Position numbers and translations under genes: made by a program. 13,670 nucleotides of DNA from Acetobacteraceae bacterium (GTDB taxonomy: Bacteria; Pseudomonadota; Alphaproteobacteria; Acetobacterales; Acetobacteraceae), in NCBI GenBank assembly GCA_027311485.1, contig DAICYU010000045.1:1-13670 (forward strand), in the 5' to 3' direction. Of this stretch, positions 7,923 through 13,670 are shown in pieces (positions within the stretch are counted from its first letter, which is position 1; each line of letters opens with the position of its first letter). A model generated the notes under the pieces. It did no database searches and had not been told where the DNA came from. It worked only from the letters and a program-made list of their open reading frames with translations.

Positions 7923-9158
7923 CTACATTTTCTTCGGGAGATGATCCGGACTGAATTGCTCCTTCGGATCGAACTTCGTCAGGTCGCAGCCGACCTGGCC
8001 GAGCCAATACGGCTGGATGGTGCCGAAATCCTTGTCGACATGGACGTGATGCTGGGCATCGACCGAAATCAGCCGCATGTGGTGCGAGGTGTGCTGGCTC
8101 TTGGGATCAATGCAGATCTCACCTTCCGGCGCATCGATGCAGGCACCGCCCTTGTCAATGACCTTGCGGATTGCATCCTTCTTGGTCGACTTGGCTCCCT
8201 CGACCAGCATCTTGTACATATACAGTGCAACATAGGCGTTATAGCCCATGTCGTTGATGTACGGCTCCTTCGGGTACTTGGCGTGCCAGCGCTTCTTGAA
8301 GTCATTCGCCGCCGGGGTATCGAGTTCCTCGAACCAGTTGGCGGACGCGTGCATGTTCTCCAGCGCCGGCGGCGCGAAACGCTTGTGCTCGAAGCCCAGC
8401 ATGATCTTGATCGGGCTGCCCATCGGCAGATGCAGCCCTGCCGCGGACGCCTGCTCAAAGAACGAGTCCTGCGCCGCACCGACATTCAGCATGTACAGCC
8501 AGTCTGGCTTTGCATTCTGGATGTTCTGGATTGTCTGCGCGAACTGCGAAACGCCCAGCGGGATGAATTCCTCACCGACAATCTGGCCGTTCAGCGGCTT
8601 CAGGATAGTGCGCCCCCATTCCGCCGACAGATGCCCGAAATTGTAGTCAGCGGCGATTGTATAGACGCGCTTACCGTATTTTTCGACCATCCACGGGATC
8701 AGCGTAGAAAGCTGCTGTTCCGGCACAGCCCCGACGCTGATCATGTTTCCGTCGCAGACGCCGCCCTCATACTGGTTGGTATAGAAATAAAGGGCATTCA
8801 TCCGGTCAACGATCGGCCGTATTGCCTCGCGTGAGGCAGACGTAATGCCGCCGATCAAGACATCAACCTTGTCACGCTGCAGCAGCCGACGGGCGAATTC
8901 CTGGTAACGCGCATTGTCGCCTTGCGGATCGAGGTGGGTCAGCTTGATTTCCCGCCCCATGATCCCGCCCTTGCCGTTGATCTCCTCCACGGCAAGCAGC
9001 GATCCATGCAGTTTCGGCAGACCCATCATGGCCAGGTCGCCCGAAATATCCTCCAGCAGTCCGATCTTGATCGGATCAGCGCCCAAGGCACTGTGGCGGC
9101 CAACGATCGAGAACAGCGGTAACGCTGCAACCCCCGACAGAAGCGAACGTCTTTTCAT
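7923..9158 (-). CDS. UrtA/FmdD-type periplasmic binding protein, first transporter set
   Basis: This is an exported binding protein of the urea/amide branch, 411 residues long. The N-terminus MKRRSLLSGVAALPLFSIVG has two arginines and a hydrophobic core, with likely cleavage near SALG-A (23-27). It could be Sec or Tat; the RRSLLSG motif is Tat-like. Family features include IKIGLLEDISGDLAMMG (30-46), GGITSASREAI (103-113), YFYTNQYEGGVC (124-135), DYNFGHLSAEW (171-181) and, near the C-terminus, IDAPEGEICIDPKSQHTS, which parallels the DAPQGP...NNH segment of AmiC. The frame is open to 9251, but that would overlap the amidase gene heavily. ATG 9158 has GGAG upstream and starts the signal peptide. 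It lies 20 bases after the second amidase, linking hydrolysis and uptake in one transcript. Confidence 0.93.
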   Translation of the reverse strand: MKRRSLLSGVAALPLFSIVGRHSALGADPIKIGLLEDISGDLAMMGLPKLHGSLLAVEEINGKGGIMGREIKLTHLDPQGDNARYQEFARRLLQRDKVDVLIGGITSASREAIRPIVDRMNALYFYTNQYEGGVCDGNMISVGAVPEQQLSTLIPWMVEKYGKRVYTIAADYNFGHLSAEWGRTILKPLNGQIVGEEFIPLGVSQFAQTIQNIQNAKPDWLYMLNVGAAQDSFFEQASAAGLHLPMGSPIKIMLGFEHKRFAPPALENMHASANWFEELDTPAANDFKKRWHAKYPKEPYINDMGYNAYVALYMYKMLVEGAKSTKKDAIRKVIDKGGACIDAPEGEICIDPKSQHTSHHMRLISVDAQHHVHVDKDFGTIQPYWLGQVGCDLTKFDPKEQFSPDHLPKKM

Positions 9159-9178
9159 TGTTATTGATCTCCGTTGCA

Positions 9179-10588
9179 TCAAACAGCAGACAGCGCCGGA
9201 TGACGGCGATGCCAATCCGTCGCACTCTGATAAGCGTACCCCGCTCGGCATAGCATCCCCTCATGGAAATGCGGCGCCACGAACTGGAAGGCAACTGGCG
9301 TGCCGGCCTGCGTCATCCCGCACGGCAGCGTAATGGTCGGACTGCCGCTGACATCGAACGGGCAGGTAAACTGCAGCAACGCGGCCAGCTGCGCCGGGTC
9401 CTCGCCCAGGGTGGCCATCTCCGCCATCGTCGGCGACGCGAACGCCTGCGCCGGAATTAACAGCAGGTCGATGGTTTCGAACAATGCCCGCAGCCGCCCG
9501 CTGAAATCGTGCCGGTGCAGCAATATCTTCTGGTACTGCATGCCCGTGGCGCTGCGCCCCAGGTCGATCAGCCCCGCCAGCCCCGGCCCATACTCCGACT
9601 TCCGCGCCGGATAGGTCGCCTCATGCGCAACGGCCGTTTCGATACCGCAGTGCATCGCCCAATCCTCGATCACCGCCGACGGATCAGGGAACGTCACTTC
9701 GCGGATGTCGCCGCCAAGCTGCCGCACCGTCGCGATCGCGTCCTCCACGGCCTGCACCATCCGCGCATCGGTGCCTTTGCGGTTCCAGCTCATGTCGACG
9801 CCGATCCGCAGGCCGCGGATGCCCTGATCGATGCCGGCGAGATAGTCGGGAACCGGCTCCAGGCTCGCGGTCGGGTCGTTTTCGTCCCGGCCGGCAATGG
9901 CGCCCAGCATCGCCGCCGTGTCCGCTGCGCTGCGGGCCATCGGGCCGATATGATCCAGGGTCGCCGCCAGTTCGAAAACACCATACCGGCTGACGCGCCC
10001 CCAGGTCGGCTTCAACCCGGTAACGCCGTTGGCAGCGGACGGAAACCGGATCGATCCGCCGGTGTCGGACCCCAGCGACCCGTAGCAGAGCCCGGCCGCC
10101 GTCGCGACGCCGGACCCGCTGGAGGACGCACCGGACCAGTGCGCCGCGTTCCACGGGTTCACCGGCGGCTGGATGTCGGGGTGATGGTCGGCAAACGCGC
10201 CCTCGGTCAGCTGCAGCTTGCCCAGGATGATGGCGCCCGCGGCACGCAGCTTCTTCACCACCGTCGCGTCCTCCGTGGGGCGGAAGTCGCGATGGATGGG
10301 CATGCCAGCCGCGGTCGGAATGCCTTTCGTCCAGCAAAGGTCCTTCACCGCGATCGGCGCGCCATGCAGCGGCCCCTTGATCTCGCCGCGGTTGATCTCC
10401 GCCTCGGCCTGCTGCGCCTGTTCCAGCGCCGCCTCCGGCGTCACCAGCGCAAAGCTGCGCAGGGACTTGTCCAGCGCCCCTATCCGCGCCAGCTCTGCCT
10501 TTGTGACTTCGACCGGTGAAATCTGCTTCGCATGCATGCGGCGCGTCAGCTCGACCAGTTCCAGATAGTGCAGATCCTCGTTCGCCAT
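9179..10588 (-). CDS. Amidase-signature hydrolase (second gene of the operon)
   Basis: This enzyme hydrolyses a carboxamide (or related C-N bond) to a carboxylate and ammonia, probably in the cytoplasm, as no signal peptide is seen. It has 469 residues, normal for the amidase-signature family. The catalytic triad is intact: Lys82 in AVKD, the cis-Ser155 in GASSSGSG and the nucleophile Ser179 in GSDTGGSIR. The 24-residue Ser-Ser spacing is the family rule. The glycine-serine loop reads GASSSG where many members have GGSSGG. ATG 10588 is preceded by AGGAG at good spacing, 20 bases after the first amidase stop. GatA, the closest essential relative, is unlikely because no gatB or gatC accompanies it and an amidase and transporters surround it. 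The exact substrate is unknown. Confidence 0.9.
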   Translation of the reverse strand: MANEDLHYLELVELTRRMHAKQISPVEVTKAELARIGALDKSLRSFALVTPEAALEQAQQAEAEINRGEIKGPLHGAPIAVKDLCWTKGIPTAAGMPIHRDFRPTEDATVVKKLRAAGAIILGKLQLTEGAFADHHPDIQPPVNPWNAAHWSGASSSGSGVATAAGLCYGSLGSDTGGSIRFPSAANGVTGLKPTWGRVSRYGVFELAATLDHIGPMARSAADTAAMLGAIAGRDENDPTASLEPVPDYLAGIDQGIRGLRIGVDMSWNRKGTDARMVQAVEDAIATVRQLGGDIREVTFPDPSAVIEDWAMHCGIETAVAHEATYPARKSEYGPGLAGLIDLGRSATGMQYQKILLHRHDFSGRLRALFETIDLLLIPAQAFASPTMAEMATLGEDPAQLAALLQFTCPFDVSGSPTITLPCGMTQAGTPVAFQFVAPHFHEGMLCRAGYAYQSATDWHRRHPALSAV

Positions 10589-10608
10589 GTCCTGCTCCTG
10601 TATATGCG

Positions 10609-12126
10609 TCAGTTATTGCGCCAATCGCTGCTCGTTTCGAAAGCATGGGCTAGGCGGATCAGTGTCGCTTCCTCAAAATGCCGGCCCACCAGCATCATCC
10701 CGACAGGCAGGCCACCGACCTTGCCGCAGGGGATCGTAAAGGCAGGGTTGCCCGAGACATCGAACGGACAGGTATTCGCCTGCATGTTCAGCGCCCGCTC
10801 GACGGACAAAGCACGCGGCGCGTCATGCGGTGGGATTTCCGTCGCGGTGAAGGGAATGGTCGGCATCACCAGCACATCCACGTTCCGCAGCGCCGCGTCA
10901 TACGCCTGACGCAGCAACACCCGCAGGTTCTGCGCCTTGGAGTGGTAGCGGCTATGATAATAGCGGTGCAGATATTCCCCGAGTAACAGCACCAGCTTGA
11001 CCGTGTCGGACGCATCGTTCAGCCGCGTGTCGAAGCCGCGCGCGAACGCTTCCTGCATGCCCAGCGGATAGTAGCCGGGCACGTTGTTGCCGACGCCATG
11101 GCCCTTCATCATCATCTCGGCCGCGCCTTCAAGGATGATGCCGCTCCAGATCGGCGGACCATCATAGTGCATCGGCACGGAGACCTCGGTAACATCCACG
11201 CCCAGGGCCTCGATCCGCGCGATGGCGTCACGCACCTTCGCGTCAACCGCCCCGTCGCTCTCGGGATGGCCGAAGCCTTCCCGCATTACCCCGACCCGCA
11301 GCCCACGCGGACTTTGCCCGAGTTCCGCCATGTAATCGGCGGTCCGGGCGGCGATCGTGCGGGAATCCCAGCCATCATGGCCGGCAATCACGGCCAGCAA
11401 TCGGGCCACGTCCTCGACACTGGCGCAGATCGGGCCACAATGATCGACGGAATAGGCGATGGGCATGGAACCGGTGGTCGGCACCAGCCCCCAGGTCGGC
11501 TTCAGGCCATACGCCCCGCACCAGCTGGACGGCGTGCGGATCGAGCCGCCCTGGTCCCCGCCAAGGGCCATCGGAACCTCACCCGCCGCCACCAGCGCCG
11601 CACTGCCGCCGGACGATCCGCCGGCGCTGCGAGTTGGATCATGCGGGTTTCGAATCGGACCGGTGGCGCAGGTGTGGCTTGCGCCCGAAAAACATAAATC
11701 TTCACAGGCGGCCTTGCCGGCAATGGTGCCGCCCGCGTCCAGGATACGCGTCACTACGGTGGCGTCGATATCCGGTACAAATCCCTCCAGCAACGACGAC
11801 CCGTTCATCATCGGTACGCCGGCGACACAGATATTGTCCTTGATGGCGACCTTCTTGCCGCTTAGCGGGCCCGGCTTGCCGCTGGAAATATCGGTCTTCC
11901 AATACCAGGCATTGTACGGGTTTTCCTCCGACTGCGGGCGATAGCCGGGCGTACGCGGGACGCTGACCGGCAGAGTTGGCTCCGCCAGTTCATCCAGCCG
12001 CCGGTACGAAGCCAGCGTTTGCTGCATCAGGCGCCGGAAATCACCGACGTCTTCCGGTGTCAGGGCCATCCTGTATTTGGATGCGATTTCCAGTATCTGC
12101 TCGGGCGTCGGCGTACTAACCGGCAT
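10609..12126 (-). CDS. Amidase resembling Rhodococcus stereoselective amidase (first gene of the operon)
   Basis: This is an amidase-signature enzyme of 505 residues that converts an amide to an acid plus ammonia; no export signal is seen. The N-terminal alpha-helical region (about 1-70) and the stretches ENPYNAWYW (68-76), AIKDNICVAGVPMMNGS (94-110) and GKAACEDLCFSG (137-148) match, from memory, the amidase of Rhodococcus nitrile hydratase clusters. Lys96, Ser171 and Ser195 fall at the residue numbers I recall for that enzyme, and the active-site strings are GGSSGGS (169-175) and GGDQGGSIR (189-197). GDQGGS in place of SDTGGS marks this subfamily. ATG 12126 follows GAGG. It is the first gene after the leader terminator, so it should be directly controlled by antitermination. 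No nitrile hydratase gene is visible. Aromatic or branched amides are possible substrates (inference). Confidence 0.93.
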   Translation of the reverse strand: MPVSTPTPEQILEIASKYRMALTPEDVGDFRRLMQQTLASYRRLDELAEPTLPVSVPRTPGYRPQSEENPYNAWYWKTDISSGKPGPLSGKKVAIKDNICVAGVPMMNGSSLLEGFVPDIDATVVTRILDAGGTIAGKAACEDLCFSGASHTCATGPIRNPHDPTRSAGGSSGGSAALVAAGEVPMALGGDQGGSIRTPSSWCGAYGLKPTWGLVPTTGSMPIAYSVDHCGPICASVEDVARLLAVIAGHDGWDSRTIAARTADYMAELGQSPRGLRVGVMREGFGHPESDGAVDAKVRDAIARIEALGVDVTEVSVPMHYDGPPIWSGIILEGAAEMMMKGHGVGNNVPGYYPLGMQEAFARGFDTRLNDASDTVKLVLLLGEYLHRYYHSRYHSKAQNLRVLLRQAYDAALRNVDVLVMPTIPFTATEIPPHDAPRALSVERALNMQANTCPFDVSGNPAFTIPCGKVGGLPVGMMLVGRHFEEATLIRLAHAFETSSDWRNN

Positions 12127-12153
12127 GCTTCCTCATATCATTTTTACTTTGGT

Positions 12154-12202
12154 AAGAAACAATAATGCCCCGACCAGATCCGTGCTTCGAATCCGGCGAG
12201 GC
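12154..12202 (-). terminator. Intrinsic (Rho-independent) terminator in the leader of the amidase-transporter operon
   Basis: Read on the minus strand, GCCTCG (12202-12197) pairs with CGGGGC (12172-12167). After one bulged T, CCGGATTCG (12196-12188) pairs with CGGATCTGG (12182-12174), leaving the loop AAGCA. That makes 15 base pairs including three G-U pairs. ATTATTGTTTCTT follows at once. It lies 28 bases before the first amidase ATG and after the likely promoter, so it would stop operon transcription unless overridden. With amiC and amiR encoded next door, it is the expected target of AmiR antitermination. Confidence 0.85.
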
Positions 12203-12211
12203 GCCATTGCC
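12200..12211 (-). promoter_or_regulatory. Putative ANTAR target hairpin 2 (loop AATGGC), overlapping the terminator
   Basis: GGC (12211-12209) and GCC (12202-12200) enclose a six-base loop AATGGC with A at position 1 and G at position 4, the reported ANTAR-target loop pattern. The stem has only three G-C pairs, so alone it is weak. Its 3' arm is the first three bases of the terminator stem, so the two structures exclude each other, as an antiterminator requires. Confidence 0.5.
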
Positions 12212-12258
12212 AAAAGTACTAAACTGAACGAACGCGATACATGGTTTCAACCCGAATC

Positions 12259-12272
12259 GGACATCGTTGTCC
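12259..12272 (-). promoter_or_regulatory. Putative ANTAR target hairpin 1 (loop AACGAT)
   Basis: GGAC (12272-12269) and GTCC (12262-12259) enclose the hexaloop AACGAT, again with A1 and G4. An outer CCG/CGG pairing (12275-12273 with 12254-12252) could extend it across a four-base bulge. It lies 47 bases upstream of hairpin 2, a longer linker than in the ANTAR elements I recall, so the pairing of the two as one element is tentative. Confidence 0.5.
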
Positions 12273-12300
12273 CGGATCTATACCCAAGCGATCGCCGAGA

Positions 12301-12329
12301 AGTGTTCGGCATGCTATCATCGCTGTCAA
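12301..12329 (-). promoter_or_regulatory. Candidate promoter of the amidase-transporter operon
   Basis: On the minus strand a perfect -35 TTGACA (12329-12324) is followed after 17 bases by AACACT (12306-12301), a poor -10. Transcription would start near 12294, giving a leader of about 170 bases that contains both hairpins and the terminator. A hairpin GCCGA-7-TCGGC (12310-12294) overlaps the -10 region. The weak -10 keeps confidence low. Confidence 0.35.
12312..12320 (+). promoter_or_regulatory. Candidate extended -10 promoter for amiC-amiR
   Basis: TGCTATCAT is an extended -10 element (TGn followed by TATCAT, five of six matches to TATAAT). The -35 region is weak. Transcription would begin near 12327, 69 bases before the chosen amiC ATG. 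It overlaps the opposing operon promoter candidate, so the two transcripts would diverge from a shared core. Confidence 0.4.
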
Positions 12330-12395
12330 GGGTGTTTTGTCGGCTCTACCACTGTCTCGGCTCTCCCAGCGTTGACACCGGTCAGGCTCGGCGGG

Positions 12396-13610
12396 ATGGT
12401 TCCAGGATACCCCACAGCAACGGATCGGAACCCATTGCCGCAGAATATTCCTGTCGGTCTCCTCTATTCGCAGTCCGGGATCTACGGAGCCGTCGGGCGG
12501 GAAATGCTGAATGGCGCGCTGCTTGGCATCAACCAGATCAACGCGTCGGGCACCGGCTTCCAGTTGCACCCCTTGATCGTCGATCCCGGCGGCGACCCGG
12601 CGCGCTACTACCAGCTGTGTGAAAACATGCTTCGGCATGGCGACGTCCGCCACTTTATCGGCTGCTATACATCCGCCATCCGGCGGCAGGTATTGCCGTT
12701 GATCGAGGGCACCGACGGTTTATTGTGGCACGCCGCCCGTTATGAGGGGTTCGAGAGCAGCGACAACGTCATCTATGTCGGCGCGGCACCCAATCAGCAC
12801 GTCGTGCCGCTGGCGCGTCACATGATCGCAAACATCAGCACCGACGTTTATTGTGTGGGATCAAACTACATCTGGACCTGGGAGACGAACAAGGTCCTGC
12901 GGGAACTGGTTTCAGCGGCTGGCGGAGGGTTGCTGGCCGAACGGCTGGTGCCCCTGGGCGACACCGGAATGGATTTCATCATTGCTGAAATCCGCCGCCT
13001 GCGTCCGCCGGCCATTTTCAACACGCTTGTCGGCGAGTCCGCCTACAGCTTCTTTCGCGCCTATCATCGGGCCAGACTGCAGATGGATCTGCCCCCGGTG
13101 TTGAGTTGCAGTCTCTGCGAACCGGAACTGCAGCTCATCGGGCCTGAGGCGGGTGCGGGCCATATCACCTGCTCCCCGTATTTCGCGACACTGCGCGAAC
13201 CGGCGAACCGGCAGTTCGTGACCGACTACCGAGACGCATTCGGCCCGGCCGCGACACCCTTCGCCGATGCCGAGGCGAGCTACGTTTGCGCCATGCTGCT
13301 TGGCCGCGCGATCCAACGGGCTGGTACCGCCCATCCCCCGGACGTGCGCAAGGCCGTCTCCCTCGACCGCTTCGACGCGCCACAGGGCCCCATCCAGATA
13401 GACCCCGAGAACAACCATTGCTTCGTGACACCGCGGCTCGCCCGGTCGACCACCGAAGGCACGTTCGATGTGTTCTGGCAGGCGCCCCGGCCCGTCAAGC
13501 CGGACCCGTTCCTGGTCTGGCTCGATGCCGACAAGCCGCCGCTGCCCTATCATCGGCCGCACGCCGAGATCCGGCGCCGCAGGGCGCCACACCTGCGTGT
13601 CGTCAAATGA
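12396..13610 (+). CDS. amiC: AmiC-type cytoplasmic amide sensor, negative regulator of AmiR
   Basis: This is a type I periplasmic-binding-protein fold used as an intracellular sensor. In Pseudomonas, AmiC binds the antiterminator AmiR and releases it when an amide binds. From the ATG at 12396 it has 404 residues (Pseudomonas AmiC has 385) and no signal peptide, consistent with a cytoplasmic role. Shared features are IPVGLLYSQSG (18-28), VDPGGDPARY (62-71), GCYTSAIRRQVLP (89-101), RYEGFE (115-120), VGAAPNQ (128-134), and near the end DAPQGP, a NNH motif and VKPDPFLVW. The frame is open back to 12267, but the extra 43 codons look non-coding and would contain the promoter candidate. ATG 12396 has only a weak GGCGGG upstream; an in-frame TTG at 12372 is an alternative. 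The C-terminus carries a basic tail (HAEIRRRRAPHLRVVK). Pocket-loop residues differ from Pseudomonas AmiC (see findings). It sits 11 bases before the putative amiR. Confidence 0.9.
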   Translation: MVPGYPTATDRNPLPQNIPVGLLYSQSGIYGAVGREMLNGALLGINQINASGTGFQLHPLIVDPGGDPARYYQLCENMLRHGDVRHFIGCYTSAIRRQVLPLIEGTDGLLWHAARYEGFESSDNVIYVGAAPNQHVVPLARHMIANISTDVYCVGSNYIWTWETNKVLRELVSAAGGGLLAERLVPLGDTGMDFIIAEIRRLRPPAIFNTLVGESAYSFFRAYHRARLQMDLPPVLSCSLCEPELQLIGPEAGAGHITCSPYFATLREPANRQFVTDYRDAFGPAATPFADAEASYVCAMLLGRAIQRAGTAHPPDVRKAVSLDRFDAPQGPIQIDPENNHCFVTPRLARSTTEGTFDVFWQAPRPVKPDPFLVWLDADKPPLPYHRPHAEIRRRRAPHLRVVK

Positions 13611-13621
13611 TCGGAGGCTGA

Positions 13622-13670
13622 ATGATCTCCTTTCGAAATCAAAAGGCAGCTATCATCTGTCCGGACGACA
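13622..13670 (+). CDS. amiR: Probable AmiR (ANTAR-domain transcription antiterminator), first 16 codons only
   Basis: An ATG at 13622 with GGAGG four bases upstream (13613-13617) opens a frame reading MISFRNQKAAIICPDD up to the window edge. A short polar start followed by a hydrophobic beta-strand and acidic residues suits the receiver-like N-terminal domain of AmiR. The call rests mainly on position: it is 11 bases after amiC on the same strand, as in known amiC-amiR pairs, and opposite an operon with a leader terminator. The ANTAR domain itself lies outside the window. Its expected job is to bind leader RNA hairpins and let polymerase pass the terminator at 12202-12154. Confidence 0.65.
   Translation, partial: MISFRNQKAAIICPDD

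Noticed and set aside
9179..10588. GatA, the glutamyl-tRNA(Gln) amidotransferase A subunit
   Set aside because: No gatB or gatC is nearby, the glycine-serine loop and flanking sequence are not GatA-like, and the gene sits in an amide uptake operon.
12219..12242. A possible leader peptide MYRVRSV on the minus strand in the operon leader
   Set aside because: It has no ribosome-binding site and no run of regulatory codons. The terminator is better explained by amiR next door than by attenuation through a leader peptide.
12276..12282. TATAGAT as the -10 of the operon promoter on the minus strand
   Set aside because: No -35 is found at proper spacing, and a start near 12270 would remove the 5' arm of hairpin 1. 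It is kept as a fallback only.
12267..12395. The upstream in-frame extension of amiC from ATG 12267
   Set aside because: The extra 43 codons show no family similarity and would include the promoter candidate. AmiC proteins start about 10-20 residues before the IxxGLL strand.
1..13670. Mobile elements, CRISPR arrays, and tRNA or rRNA genes
   Set aside because: I looked for transposase-like proteins, terminal inverted repeats, regularly spaced repeats and tRNA arms and found none. Nearly every base is explained by the operon and its regulator.

Overview
This window looks like a piece of a high-GC proteobacterial chromosome, probably alphaproteobacterial. That placement rests on base composition, gene style and Tat-type export signals, not on any marker gene. 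Almost all of it is one locus for taking up and hydrolysing amides (or urea-like compounds), together with its inducer-sensing regulator.

Layout. From about 12126 down to the left edge, twelve genes lie on the minus strand, head to tail, with gaps of at most about 60 bases or short overlaps, as expected for a single operon. In transcription order they are: (i) two amidase-signature hydrolases, the first resembling the stereoselective amidase of Rhodococcus nitrile-degradation clusters (12126-10609) and the second a generic amidase (10588-9179); (ii) a complete urea/short-chain-amide ABC transporter of the Urt/Fmd/Liv type in the usual order A-B-C-D-E (9158-4519); (iii) a second, clearly diverged transporter of the same type in the unusual order B-A-C-D-E (4460 to beyond the left edge, with the last ATPase cut off). 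On the plus strand, diverging from the operon, are amiC (cytoplasmic amide sensor, 12396-13610) and the first 16 codons of what is almost certainly amiR, the ANTAR-domain antiterminator (13622 onward).

Regulation. The 269-base divergent gap holds the most interesting signal. Read on the minus strand, as the operon leader, it contains a strong intrinsic terminator (12202-12154: 15 base pairs, one bulged base, then a U-rich run) between the likely promoter and the first amidase start. Upstream are two small hairpins whose six-base loops, AACGAT and AATGGC, both have A at position 1 and G at position 4, the pattern reported for ANTAR-protein RNA targets. The second hairpin shares its 3' arm with the 5' arm of the terminator. 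This fits the known Pseudomonas AmiC/AmiR logic: AmiC holds AmiR until an amide binds, then free AmiR grips the leader RNA and prevents termination. Here the mechanism would control a twelve-gene transport and hydrolysis operon.

How the genes work together (inference). Two periplasmic binding proteins capture the substrates, two permease/ATPase sets import them, two amidases release ammonia and a carboxylate, and AmiC reports the intracellular amide. AmiC has substitutions in its amide-pocket loops relative to Pseudomonas AmiC, so its inducer may not be a simple aliphatic amide. Short imperfect repeats that include the stop codons of neighbouring genes flank the out-of-order permease gene of the second transporter and may mark a rearrangement. 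I saw no tRNA, rRNA, CRISPR or insertion sequence.
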